From: an uncultured Bacteroides sp.
Lineage (GTDB): Bacteria > Bacteroidota > Bacteroidia > Bacteroidales > Bacteroidaceae
Direction: 5' to 3'
Length of the DNA: 59,735 nt
NCBI GenBank assembly: GCA_944321465.1
Contig: CALULL010000019.1
Location: 1 to 59,735 of the forward strand
Shown here: positions 32,123-41,182 of the stretch, in pieces
How positions within the stretch are numbered: the first letter of the stretch is position 1
Layout of the letters: every line of letters starts with the position of its first letter
Made by a program: the position numbers and the translations under genes
Notes under the pieces: generated by a model
What the model was told of the DNA's origin: nothing
Databases searched by the model: none
The model's input: the letters and a program-made list of their open reading frames with translations, nothing else

Positions 32123-33991
32123 ATGCCCAAGGATTATCAGCTGGAGAAACGGAAATTTGTCGTTGGAGGCATTGTCATAGCCGTTGTCCTGATATATATT
32201 GCCCGCCTGTTCTTCTTGCAGATAATGACGGACGAATATAAGAAGTATGCCGACAGCAACGCCTTCCTCAACAAAGTGCAATACCCCTCGCGCGGAGCCA
32301 TCTACGACCGCAACGGAAAGTTGCTCGTCTTCAACCAGCCCGCCTACGACATAGCTTTCGTTCCCCGCGAAGTGCACGACCTCGATACGCTCGACTTCTG
32401 CCGTTCGCTGGGGATCAGCCTCGAACAGTTTCACGAGCGTATGGCCGACGTGCGCAACAGGCGCCTCAATCCCGGCTACTCCACCTATACCCCTCAGACT
32501 TTCATGACGCAGCTTTCGGCCGAAGAGTGCGGCGTGTTTCAGGAAAAGCTTTTCAAATACCCGGGATTCTACATTCAGCGACGCACCATACGTCAGTACA
32601 CCTACAACGCTGCGGCCCATGCCTTGGGCGACATCGGCGAGGTGTCGCAGCGCGAGATACAGTCCGACCCCTACTACAACCGTGGCGACTACATAGGCAA
32701 GCAAGGCATCGAACGTAGCTACGAGAAGTTCCTGCGCGGCGAGAAGGGCGTGGAAGTGTTGCTGCGCGATGCCCACGGACGCATACAGGGACACTACATG
32801 AACGGGCAGATGGACCGTCCCTCGGTGCCGGGCAAGAACTTGACGCTGGGGCTTGACATCGACTTGCAGATGCTGGGCGAACGCCTGATGCAGGGCAAGA
32901 TTGGAGCCATTGTGGCCATTGAGCCTGCCACGGGCGAGATACTGTGCATGGTGTCGTCGCCCACCTTCGATCCCCACGACATGATAGGCCGCCAGCGAGG
33001 CAAGAACCACAGCCTGTTGCAGCGAGACGGGCGCAAGCCTTTGCTCAACCGGGCCATCATGGGTGTCTATCCTCCTGGCTCCACTTTCAAGACGGCGCAG
33101 GCTCTCACCTTCCTGCAGGAAGGCATCGTGCAGCGCGACACGCCCCTCTTCCCTTGTTCCCACGGCTTCAGCTACCGTGGGCTGCACGTGGGCTGCCACG
33201 GCCATGCCTCGCCCATCTCCCTGCAACCGGCTATCTCCACCTCGTGCAACTCCTACTTCTGCTGGGGGTTGTTCCGCATGTTGGGCGACCCAAAGTACGG
33301 TTCTCCCCAGCAGGCTCTCACCGTGTGGAAGGACCGCATGGTGGCTCAGGGCTTCGGGTACCGCCTCAACACCGACCTGCCGGGTGAGCAACGGGGCTTC
33401 ATACCCAATGCGCAATATTACGATGCCGTCTATCGCGGTTCGTGGAACGGACTGACCGTGATAAGCATTTCCATAGGGCAGGGCGAGGTGCTGGCCACCC
33501 CCTTGCAGATAGCCAACCTGGGTGCGACGATAGCCAACCGTGGCTGGTTTGTCACGCCCCACATCGTGAAGGACATTGAGGACAACCCCTTGGACAGTGC
33601 CTACACCACGCGGCGTTACACTTCGATAGACCGGACCTACTACGACATGGTGGCCCAAGGCATGAGGGGAGCCGTGACGGGCAGTCCGGCGGGAGCCACC
33701 TGCCGCATGGCGGGAGTGCTGCTGCCCGACGTGGAGGTATGTGGCAAGACCGGGACGGCACAGAACCCTCACGGCAAGGACCACTCGGTGTTTATGGGCT
33801 TTGCTCCGCTCAATGACCCCAAGATTGCTATTGCGGTCTATGTGGAGAACGGTGGCTGGGGGGCTACCTACGGCGTGCCCATCGGTGCGCTGATGATGGA
33901 CCAATATCTGCACGGCCACCTTTCGCCCTCCAACGAGAAACTGGCCGAGGAGATGAGCCAGCGCGTCATCCTCTACGACGATGAGCGATGA
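32123..33991 (+). CDS. mrdA: Penicillin-binding protein 2 (elongasome transpeptidase)
   Basis: Class B PBP that cross-links lateral-wall peptidoglycan with RodA. Starting at 32123 (MPKDYQLEKRKFVVGG) gives 622 residues; a GTG at 32069 overlapping the mreD stop would add 18. The membrane anchor lies at about residues 11-32 and the pedestal begins with VQYPSRGAIYDRNGKLL. The transpeptidase motifs are the nucleophile Ser320 in PPGSTFK, SxN as STSCNSYF, and KTG in EVCGKTGTAQNPHG. All three are intact, so it should be an active beta-lactam target. It ends at the rodA region. Confidence 0.95.
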   Translation: MPKDYQLEKRKFVVGGIVIAVVLIYIARLFFLQIMTDEYKKYADSNAFLNKVQYPSRGAIYDRNGKLLVFNQPAYDIAFVPREVHDLDTLDFCRSLGISLEQFHERMADVRNRRLNPGYSTYTPQTFMTQLSAEECGVFQEKLFKYPGFYIQRRTIRQYTYNAAAHALGDIGEVSQREIQSDPYYNRGDYIGKQGIERSYEKFLRGEKGVEVLLRDAHGRIQGHYMNGQMDRPSVPGKNLTLGLDIDLQMLGERLMQGKIGAIVAIEPATGEILCMVSSPTFDPHDMIGRQRGKNHSLLQRDGRKPLLNRAIMGVYPPGSTFKTAQALTFLQEGIVQRDTPLFPCSHGFSYRGLHVGCHGHASPISLQPAISTSCNSYFCWGLFRMLGDPKYGSPQQALTVWKDRMVAQGFGYRLNTDLPGEQRGFIPNAQYYDAVYRGSWNGLTVISISIGQGEVLATPLQIANLGATIANRGWFVTPHIVKDIEDNPLDSAYTTRRYTSIDRTYYDMVAQGMRGAVTGSPAGATCRMAGVLLPDVEVCGKTGTAQNPHGKDHSVFMGFAPLNDPKIAIAVYVENGGWGATYGVPIGALMMDQYLHGHLSPSNEKLAEEMSQRVILYDDER

Positions 33992-34062
33992 ACCGCCCCG
34001 CACGCCGGGAAGGGCTGCGGGAGGCACATGACGGAGTACTACGTTTTTTGATTTCGATATAT

Positions 34063-35520
34063 ATGGTAGACAGACACGACAGCATCTGGAAGACAATAGA
34101 CTGGTTCACCATTGGCATCTATCTGCTCTTGGTGGCCTTTGGGTGGATTAGCATCTGTGGCGCGAGCTACGACTTTGCCGAGCACGACCTGCTCGACTTC
34201 TCGACCAGCGCGGGCAAGCAGTTCGTGTGGATTGTGTGCTCCTTTGGCCTGGGGTTCGTGCTGTTGATGCTCGACGACCGCTTCTACGACACCTTTGCCT
34301 ACCTTGTCTACGGCGTGTTGCTGCTGTTGCTGCTGGCCACCATCTTTGTGGCACCCGACGTCAAAGGCTCCCACTCGTGGCTTGTCCTGGGGCCGGTGAG
34401 CGTGCAGCCTGCCGAGTTTGCCAAGTTTGCCACCGCCCTGGCCTTGGCCAAGTGCATGAGCACCTACGGCTTCAGCATCAAGAACACGCGCCATGCGCTG
34501 ACGTTGGCTGCCATCATCCTGGTGCCGATGGTGCTTATCGTCATGCAGCGCGAGACCGGTTCGGCCCTTGTCTACCTGGCCTTCTCGCTCGTGCTCTACC
34601 GCGAGGGGATGCCCGGCGTGCTGCTTTTTGCCGGGGTGTGTGCGGTGGTCTACTTCGTGGTGGGCACGCGCTATGCCGGCGTGCCTTTGGCCGGAACCCC
34701 CACTTCGACGGGCGAGTTTGTGGTGCTGCTGCTCATCCTGTTGTTTGCCGGGCTGATGATGCGTGTCTATGGCGGCCGCTGGACGAAGACGCGCCGCGTG
34801 CTGGCCGTGGCGGGCGGCGTGCTGGCTGTGGCCGTGTCGGTGTGCTGGCTGGTGCCCTACGACCTGACGTGGGTCATGCTGGGCCTGTGTGTGGTCTTGG
34901 TGGGCTACCTGCTGTTGCTTTGGCTGGCCGGTCGCCGTCCCTACAACGCGCTCATTGCCCTCTTTGTGGCCTGTTCGGTGGGTTTCCTCTACTCCAGCGA
35001 CTACATCTTCAACCGCGTGCTCGAACCTCACCAGCAGGTGCGCATCAAGGTGTTGCTGGGCATGGAGGAGGACCTCTCGGGCGCGGGCTACAACGTCAAC
35101 CAGTCCAAGATTGCCATCGGCTCGGGAGGGCTGCTGGGCAAGGGTTTCCTGAACGGCACGCAGACCAAGCTGAAGTACGTCCCCGAGCAGCACACCGACT
35201 TCATCTTCTGCACCGTGGGCGAGGAAGAGGGCTTCCTTGGTTCGTCCTTCGTGCTGCTGCTGTTCCTGACGCTCATCCTGCGGCTGCTGCATTTGGCCGA
35301 ACGGCAGCCTACGACCTTCGGGCGTGTCTACGGTTACTCGGTGCTGAGCATCCTGTTCTTTCATCTTCTGGTCAACATCGGCATGGTGTTGGGCCTGATG
35401 CCGGTCATAGGCATCCCGCTGCCGTTCTTCAGTTACGGCGGTTCGTCGCTGTGGGGGTTCACCATCCTGCTGTTCATCTTCCTGCGCATCGATGCCGGGC
35501 GCAACAGGCTGATGCACTAA
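34063..35520 (+). CDS. rodA: Rod shape-determining protein RodA (SEDS glycosyltransferase)
   Basis: SEDS-family peptidoglycan polymerase that partners PBP2. The family-like start MVDRHDSIWKTIDWFTIGIY is at 34063 and gives 485 residues; an upstream ATG at 33988 overlapping the PBP2 stop would add 25. About ten membrane helices are visible. Key SEDS segments are VSVQPAEFAKFATALALAK, VLIVMQRETGSALVYLAFSL, the large-loop part EQHTDFIFCTVGEEEGFLGS, and the closing GIPLPFFSYGGSSLWGF. The family's catalytic Asp is in the EQHTDFIF loop. It ends the mreBCD-PBP2-rodA operon. Confidence 0.95.
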   Translation: MVDRHDSIWKTIDWFTIGIYLLLVAFGWISICGASYDFAEHDLLDFSTSAGKQFVWIVCSFGLGFVLLMLDDRFYDTFAYLVYGVLLLLLLATIFVAPDVKGSHSWLVLGPVSVQPAEFAKFATALALAKCMSTYGFSIKNTRHALTLAAIILVPMVLIVMQRETGSALVYLAFSLVLYREGMPGVLLFAGVCAVVYFVVGTRYAGVPLAGTPTSTGEFVVLLLILLFAGLMMRVYGGRWTKTRRVLAVAGGVLAVAVSVCWLVPYDLTWVMLGLCVVLVGYLLLLWLAGRRPYNALIALFVACSVGFLYSSDYIFNRVLEPHQQVRIKVLLGMEEDLSGAGYNVNQSKIAIGSGGLLGKGFLNGTQTKLKYVPEQHTDFIFCTVGEEEGFLGSSFVLLLFLTLILRLLHLAERQPTTFGRVYGYSVLSILFFHLLVNIGMVLGLMPVIGIPLPFFSYGGSSLWGFTILLFIFLRIDAGRNRLMH

Positions 35521-35600
35521 GCCGACAGCAACGTCCGTCCCCTTCCTGCCGCATGGGGCGGGGCTGAGCGGTCTTGGCCTGGCCTGCCCGGAGCTGCGGG

Positions 35601-35710
35601 GGCACAGGTGTGTCCGCCGCCTGGCACAGGTGCGCCCCGTCGGCGGCAGACCTGCGCCCGCCGGGTGGCAGAGGTGTGCCTGGTGGCGGCAACGGGATGG
35701 ACCGGTCGGG
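35601..35710. repeat. 22-bp dyad repeat array G (5 units)
   Basis: Cores in exact 22-bp register are GGCACAGGTGTGTCC, GGCACAGGTGCGCCCC, GGCAGACCTGCGCCC, GGCAGAGGTGTGCC and GGCAACGGGATGG. Centres are GG, GG, CC, GG, GG. The array begins 81 bp after the rodA stop. The remainder of 35521-35861 contains the promoter of the next gene and nothing else recognisable. Confidence 0.85.
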
Positions 35711-35790
35711 CTGGCGGGGCGGGTGTGGCGGGCTGCCTTCCCCCGGCTGCCTCGCGGTGCAGTTTGCTGCAACTTTTCTGCCGCTTTCGC

Positions 35791-35820
35791 TTGTTTCTGG
35801 CGCAAAAGACCGTATATTTG
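35791..35820 (+). promoter_or_regulatory. Promoter of the acyl-CoA synthetase gene
   Basis: TTG at 35791-35793, a 19-bp spacer and TATATTTG at 35813-35820, giving a leader of about 35 nt. Confidence 0.7.
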
Positions 35821-35861
35821 TGCAGACTTCATTAACCATATCATCCTAAAGAGAATAGACT

Positions 35862-37943
35862 ATGATAAACAAGGAGCTATTGCATCCCGCCAGCATCGTC
35901 GTGGTGGGGGCATCGAACAACGTTCACAAACCTGGTGGCGCAATTCTGCGCAATCTTATCAATGGTGGTTATCAGGGCGAGCTGAGGGCTGTCAACCCGA
36001 AGGAAGCCGAGGTGCAGGGTGTCAAGGCATACCCCGACGTGAAAGCCATTCCCCCCACCGACCTGGCCGTGCTGGCCATCGCCGCACCCATGTGTCCCGA
36101 CACCGTGGAGGTGCTGGCTGCCGAGAAGGGGGTGAAGGCGTTCATCATCCTGTCGGCTGGTTTCGGCGAGGAGACTCACGAGGGTGCCGTGCTCGAGGAC
36201 CGCATCCTGGAGACGGTGAACCGCCACGGGGCCTCCCTGATAGGGCCTAACTGCATCGGACTGATGAACACGTGGCACCACAGCGTCTTCAGCCAGCCCA
36301 TACCGCAGTTGCATTCGCAGGGTGTGGACCTCATCTCAAGCTCGGGAGCCACAGCGGTGTTCATCCTGGAGAGTGCGGTGACCAAGGGCCTGCCATTTAA
36401 CTCGGTGTGGTCGGTGGGCAACGCCAAGCAGATAGGCGTGGAGGACGTGCTGGCCTACATGGACGAGCACTTCGACCCCGAGCACGATTCGCGCATCAAG
36501 CTGCTCTACATCGAGAGCATAGCCGACCCCGACCGCCTGCTGCAACATGCTTCGTCGCTCATCCGCAAGGGTTGCCGCATAGCCGCCATCAAGAGCGGCA
36601 GCAGCGAGAGCGGCAGCCGTGCCGCTTCGTCGCACACGGGGGCCATTGCCAGCTCGGACTCGGCTGTCGAGGCCCTGTTCCGCAAGGCGGGCATCGTGCG
36701 CTGCCATTCGCGCGAGGAGCTGACTACGGCGGGCTGCATCTTCACCTTGCCCGAGATGAAGGGGCGCAACGTGGCCATCATCACCCACGCCGGAGGCCCG
36801 GGCGTGATGCTGACCGATGCCCTGAGCAAGGGCGGCCTGAACGTGCCCCGCCTGAGTGGCCCGCTGGCCGACGAGCTGAAGGCGCAGCTATTCCCCGGAG
36901 CCTCGGTGGGCAACCCCATCGACATTCTGGCAACGGGCACGCCCGAGCACCTGAAGCTCTGCCTGGACTACTGCGAGAACAAGCTGGAGGGCATCGATGC
37001 CGTCATGGCCATCTTCGGCACGCCGGGGCTGGTGCAGATGTACGACATGTACAACGTGCTCGACGAGTGGATGAAGACCTGCCGCAAGCCGGTGTTCCCC
37101 ATCCTGCCGTCGGTCAACACCGCCGGACCCGAGGTGGCCGACTTCCTGTCCAAAGGCCACGTGAACTTCTCCGACGAGGTGACGCTGGCCACGACGCTGA
37201 CGCGCATCATGAACGTGCCGCGCCCCGCAGCCGGAGAGATTGAGCTGACGGGCGTTGACGTTCCGCGCATACGACGCATCATCGACTCCATCCCCGAGGA
37301 CGGCTACATCGCGCCCCACTACGTGCACGCCCTGCTCCACTCGGCAGGCATCCCCGTGGTGGAGGAGTTCGTCTCGGCCAACAAGGAAGAGACGCTGGCC
37401 TTTGCCCGCCGTGCGGGCTTCCCGGTGGTGGCCAAGGTCGTCGGGCCGGTACACAAGTCGGACATCGGCGGCGTGGTGCTCGGCATCAAGAACGAACAAC
37501 ACCTGGCACTGGAGTTCGACCGCATGATGCAGCTGCCCGGCGTGACGGCCATCATGGTGCAGCCCATGCTGAGCGGCACGGAGCTGTTCATCGGTGCCAA
37601 GTACGAGGAACGCTTCGGCCACGTGGTGCTGTGCGGCCTGGGCGGCATCTTCGTCGAGGTGCTCAAGGACGTGGCTTCGGGTCTGGCTCCGCTGTCCTAT
37701 GCCGAGGCCCACTCCATGATACGTTCCCTGCGTGCCTATAAGATAATACAAGGTACGCGCGGGCGCAAGGGCATCAACGAGGAGAAGTTTGCCGAAATCA
37801 TCGTGCGCCTGTCCACCCTGCTGCGCTTTGCCACCGAAATCAAGGAGATGGACATCAACCCGCTGCTGGCCACCGAGCGCGATGTCGTGGCGGTGGATGC
37901 CCGCATACGCATAGAGAAACGTCGCGACGAGGAGCTGGCATAG
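35862..37943 (+). CDS. Acetate/acyl-CoA ligase (ADP-forming), fused alpha-beta type
   Basis: Makes ATP from acyl-CoA, ADP and phosphate (acetyl-CoA to acetate in fermenting anaerobes). The 693-residue fusion has an N-terminal CoA-binding Rossmann domain (HPASIVVVGASNNVHKPGGA). Two succinyl-CoA-synthetase-like domains follow, with the phosphorylated His258 in ASSHTGAIASSD. A C-terminal ATP-grasp beta part begins near FPVVAKVVGPVHKSDIGGVV and includes FIGAKYEERFGHVVLCGLGG and EMDINPLLATERDVVAVDAR. The order alpha then beta in one chain is the arrangement usual in Bacteroidetes. It is monocistronic, with its own promoter, and convergent with the ComM gene. Confidence 0.93.
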   Translation: MINKELLHPASIVVVGASNNVHKPGGAILRNLINGGYQGELRAVNPKEAEVQGVKAYPDVKAIPPTDLAVLAIAAPMCPDTVEVLAAEKGVKAFIILSAGFGEETHEGAVLEDRILETVNRHGASLIGPNCIGLMNTWHHSVFSQPIPQLHSQGVDLISSSGATAVFILESAVTKGLPFNSVWSVGNAKQIGVEDVLAYMDEHFDPEHDSRIKLLYIESIADPDRLLQHASSLIRKGCRIAAIKSGSSESGSRAASSHTGAIASSDSAVEALFRKAGIVRCHSREELTTAGCIFTLPEMKGRNVAIITHAGGPGVMLTDALSKGGLNVPRLSGPLADELKAQLFPGASVGNPIDILATGTPEHLKLCLDYCENKLEGIDAVMAIFGTPGLVQMYDMYNVLDEWMKTCRKPVFPILPSVNTAGPEVADFLSKGHVNFSDEVTLATTLTRIMNVPRPAAGEIELTGVDVPRIRRIIDSIPEDGYIAPHYVHALLHSAGIPVVEEFVSANKEETLAFARRAGFPVVAKVVGPVHKSDIGGVVLGIKNEQHLALEFDRMMQLPGVTAIMVQPMLSGTELFIGAKYEERFGHVVLCGLGGIFVEVLKDVASGLAPLSYAEAHSMIRSLRAYKIIQGTRGRKGINEEKFAEIIVRLSTLLRFATEIKEMDINPLLATERDVVAVDARIRIEKRRDEELA

Positions 37944-38211
37944 GCCCGGAGCATCGGTCCCCGAGGGACGAAACGTAGCCGAGGGGTGTGCCGCAAGGCC
38001 GGAGGTGTAGCAGCCTCTGGGCCGGCGGGCCACCCCTCGGTCGTGTCTTGGCGCGTGCGGCGGCGGGCGGGTGTTGTAAGGATTTGTGCGCGCGCTCCGT
38101 CTCCGGCACCGCTTCTGGGCGCGGAACGGGAAGAAGTGCCCCTACGGGCCTTCTAGAGGGGTTGGGAGATTGATTTCGGGGAAATGCGGGCCGGGCGGTT
38201 TTCTGATGTAG

Positions 38212-38230
38212 GAACAGTATGGTACTGTTC
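38212..38230. other. Palindrome in a convergent spacer
   Basis: GAACAGTA-TGG-TACTGTTC, eight perfect pairs with a 3-nt centre. It lies in 37944-38318 between the convergent acyl-CoA synthetase and ComM genes, 88 bp beyond the ComM stop. Its T-rich flank is weak (TTCTCC), so it may be a simple 3' hairpin. No gene is seen in this spacer. Confidence 0.45.
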
Positions 38231-38318
38231 TCCCCTCGCTATGGGCGTGTTCTCCTATGCGGTCTGTTCTGTCCTGTTGTTTTACTACTGCTGAGGCTGC
38301 TCCCCGGCCCTTCGCTCC

Positions 38319-39857
38319 TCATCCGGCCCAGTCCTCGCGGTCGAGGTTGCGATAGCCTATGGCCTCGGCCAGATGGGCGGGGCGCACGTCGGGCGCGGCC
38401 TCGAGGTCGGCAATGGTGCGTGCCACCTTCAGGATGCGGTCGTAGGCTCGGGCCGAGAGGTTGAGGCGGTTCATGGCCTCCTTGAGCAGGCGCAGGCCGT
38501 GGTCGTCGGGGCGTGCGTGCAGGGCGAGGAGCTTGCTGGTCATCTGGGCGTTGCAGTACACGCCGGGCACGTCGGCGTAGCGTTGCTCCTGTATGCGCCG
38601 GGCACGGACGACGCGCTCGCGTATGGCCGCGCTGGGCTCGCCGGGTCGGGCGTCGGACATCTTCTCGAAGGGCACGGGGATGACTTCTATCTGTAGGTCG
38701 ATGCGGTCGAGCAGCGGACCGGAGATGCGGTTGAGGTACTTCTGCACCTGCCCGGGGGTGCAGACGCAGGGACGTGTGGGGTGGTTGTAGTAGCCGCAGG
38801 GGCAGGGGTTCATGGAGGCGACGAGCATGAAGGAGGCGGGATATTCCACGTTGCACTTGACGCGTGCGATGGTGATTTTGCGGTCTTCGAGCGGCTGGCG
38901 CAGCACTTCGAGCACGTTGCGGCTGAACTCGGGCAGCTCGTCGAGGAAGAGCACGCCGTTGTGTGCCAGGCTTATCTCGCCGGGCTGCGGATAGCCGCCG
39001 CCGCCGGTCATGGCCACGGTGGAGATGGTGTGGTGCGGGTCGCGGAAGGGTCGCGTGGTGATGAGCCCGCCGTCGCGCCCCAGCTTGCCGGCCACGGAGT
39101 GTATCTTGGTGGTCTCCAGGCTCTCTCCCAGCGACAGGGGCGGCAGTATGGAGGGCAGCCGCTTGGCCAGCATGGATTTGCCGCTGCCGGGGGCGCCGAT
39201 GAGGAGGATGTTGTGTCCGCCTGCGGCGGCCACTTCGAGTGCCCGCTTGACGTTCTCCTGTCCCTTTACGTCGGCGAAGTCGAGGGCAAACTCGTTCTGA
39301 TGGGCAAAGAATTCCTCGCGGGTGTTGACGACGGTGGGCTGCATCGGGGCGGTCTCGTTGAAGAAGTCTATGACTTGGGCGATGTTGTCCGCGCCGTAGA
39401 CGGTGAGGTGGTTGACGACAGCTGCCTCGCGTGCGTTCTGTTGGGGTACTATCATGCCTTCGAAGCCCAGCTCGCGTGCCTTGATGGCGATGGGCAGTGC
39501 GCCTTTGATGGGTTGCAGGCTGCCGTCGAGGCTCAGCTCGCCCATGAGCAGGAAGCGCGGCAGGCGTTCGGCCTTGATGAGCCCGTTGGCTCCCAGCAGG
39601 CCGATGGCCAGGGGCAGGTCGTAGGCCGAGCCTTCCTTGCGGATGTCGGCGGGGGCCATGTTGATGATGGTCTTACAGGTAGGCAGTTTGTAGCCGTTGA
39701 CTGCAAGGGCGGTGGAGATGCGCTGTTGGCTCTCTTTGACGGCCGAGTCGGGCAGACCGACGAGGTAGAAGAGGCAGCCTTTGGTGGTGTTTACTTCGAT
39801 GGTGATTAGGGTGGCGTCTATGCCTTGCAGGGCTGCGCCGTAGACTTTTGTTAGCAC
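38319..39857 (-). CDS. comM: YifB/ComM-family Mg-chelatase-like ATPase
   Basis: AAA+ ATPase related to ComM, a hexameric helicase that promotes branch migration during natural transformation. The length of 512 residues is normal. The N-terminal Lon-like domain starts MLTKVYGAALQGIDATLITI and includes GLPDSAVKESQQRISTAL. The central AAA+ core has Walker A GAPGSGKSMLAKRLPSILPP, Walker B NGVLFLDELPEFSRNVLE, and the cysteine-rich segment NPCPCGYYNHPTRPCVCTP. The C-terminal Mg_chelatase_C domain follows. Function in Bacteroidetes is unproven. It is a single minus-strand gene. Confidence 0.93.
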   Translation of the reverse strand: MLTKVYGAALQGIDATLITIEVNTTKGCLFYLVGLPDSAVKESQQRISTALAVNGYKLPTCKTIINMAPADIRKEGSAYDLPLAIGLLGANGLIKAERLPRFLLMGELSLDGSLQPIKGALPIAIKARELGFEGMIVPQQNAREAAVVNHLTVYGADNIAQVIDFFNETAPMQPTVVNTREEFFAHQNEFALDFADVKGQENVKRALEVAAAGGHNILLIGAPGSGKSMLAKRLPSILPPLSLGESLETTKIHSVAGKLGRDGGLITTRPFRDPHHTISTVAMTGGGGYPQPGEISLAHNGVLFLDELPEFSRNVLEVLRQPLEDRKITIARVKCNVEYPASFMLVASMNPCPCGYYNHPTRPCVCTPGQVQKYLNRISGPLLDRIDLQIEVIPVPFEKMSDARPGEPSAAIRERVVRARRIQEQRYADVPGVYCNAQMTSKLLALHARPDDHGLRLLKEAMNRLNLSARAYDRILKVARTIADLEAAPDVRPAHLAEAIGYRNLDREDWAG

Positions 39858-39954
39858 GTTGATGTCGTTTTAGGGTGTTATGCAGGTGGAGCCGGGCGGT
39901 TTGTCCGGTCGGATTGGGCGGCTTGTCCGTTTGGGCAGGTTCAGTAGTCAGCGG

Positions 39955-41064
39955 CTATTCCTTCTGTATGCTGCGGTTGGGCAGTGGGCGTCGGGGAGTC
40001 TTGCGTGCATTCAGGCGTTTCTCTTGTTCGGCTTTCGCCTTGCGCAGGCTTTCCATCTTTGCTGCCACTTCTTCTTCGCCGAGGTTTCTGGCCTCTATGT
40101 GTCCGGTGGGGCTGAGGAGGAAGTTAGCAGGCAGGGCTTGGAGGGCAAAAAGGTCGGCGACGGACGATGCCCAGCCGCGCAGTTCGCTCCCTTGTCGCCA
40201 CTTCAGGGTGTCTTGCTCGATGGCTTTCTGCCATGCGGCGGAGTCCACGTCGAGCGAGATGCCAAGGAGGGCAAAGTCCTTGTGCTTGCCTTCCGTCTTG
40301 TGCAGGCGGCGATAGACGGCGTTGTGTTGTCGGCTCAGGGTGTCCCATGAGGCCCAGAAGTGTACGAGCACGTATTGGTTCTTGAACTCTGCCCGGGTTA
40401 TCAGTTTCCCGTCCGAGCCGCGCAACTGTAGCAGGGGTGCCAGCTTTCCGGGGCTGGTGCGTTCGTCGGCCTCTATGCGCTTGAGCAGGTCGTCCATGTA
40501 GGGTCGGTCTTTCAGTTCGCCCGTCATGCGGTCGGCCAGTGCTTTAATCCTTGCGAAGTCGGGTTTGGGGACTTGTACGAAGAAGCGGTCCAAGACGTAG
40601 ATGCTGGCCAGTGAGTTGTTGTTGGTCTCGACGAAACGGGCGGCCAGGGAGTCGGTGGCGGTGGTGTCCTGCCTTTGTTTCAGTGTGGTGAAGAACTCCG
40701 TCAGCAGCTCATTGTCTCTGTTGCCTTCTACTTGGAGTGCGGACAGGTCGTCGGTGCTGCCTTTGATGTTTATGTGTTCTTTCTTGCCGAGGTATATGGG
40801 GTATTGGTCCCCGCTTGGAAACAGCAGCCACGTGGCAGCCAGTGTATCGGTTTGCAAGGTAGCTGTGAACTTGCCGTTTTGGGTTACGAGTGTGTCCGTA
40901 TGGTCGTACAGTTTGTCGGCTCCGTAGATGTAGAGCGTGTCGTTGCCCAGCCCTTCTATTTCGCCTCCGATGCTGACGGCTTTTGGGCTTTCTTTGCTAC
41001 AGGCGGCCGGCAGGAGTGCGAGTAGCGGCAGTATGGCGGTCAGGATGTTCTTCTTGGGGTTCAT
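39955..41064 (-). CDS. TlpA-like lipoprotein lacking the CxxC motif (DUF4369-type N-terminus)
   Basis: This 369-residue lipoprotein has lipobox LLPAAC (Cys22). Residues about 25-120 form a beta domain of the DUF4369 kind (DTLYIYGADKLYDHTDTLV). A helical linker follows, then a thioredoxin fold from about residue 225. That fold contains VLVHFWASWDTLSRQHNAVY, FALLGISLDVDSAAWQKAI and the cis-Pro strand LPANFLLSPTGHI. In TlpA/ResA proteins the position after WASW is CxxC. Here residues 241 and 244 are Asp and Ser, so disulfide exchange is not possible. It is probably a non-redox, perhaps binding, member. Confidence 0.88.
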   Translation of the reverse strand: MNPKKNILTAILPLLALLPAACSKESPKAVSIGGEIEGLGNDTLYIYGADKLYDHTDTLVTQNGKFTATLQTDTLAATWLLFPSGDQYPIYLGKKEHINIKGSTDDLSALQVEGNRDNELLTEFFTTLKQRQDTTATDSLAARFVETNNNSLASIYVLDRFFVQVPKPDFARIKALADRMTGELKDRPYMDDLLKRIEADERTSPGKLAPLLQLRGSDGKLITRAEFKNQYVLVHFWASWDTLSRQHNAVYRRLHKTEGKHKDFALLGISLDVDSAAWQKAIEQDTLKWRQGSELRGWASSVADLFALQALPANFLLSPTGHIEARNLGEEEVAAKMESLRKAKAEQEKRLNARKTPRRPLPNRSIQKE

Positions 41065-41126
41065 GCCGTGTGGTCGTTCGCGTTGTTCTTGCTGCGAAAG
41101 TACGTCTTTTTGCCGTGAATAGGAAG

Positions 41127-41156
41127 AAAACGCCCGACATTTGTTTGTGCCGGGCG
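41127..41156 (-). terminator. Terminator of the TPR lipoprotein gene
   Basis: CGCCCGACA (41131-41139) pairs with TGCCGGGCG (41148-41156) with one mismatch, and the four As at 41127-41130 give a U-tract on the minus strand. It begins 27 bp after the stop of the TPR gene. Confidence 0.75.
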
Positions 41157-41182
41157 CTTCCTTTTTAAGGATTTGGTCTGTT

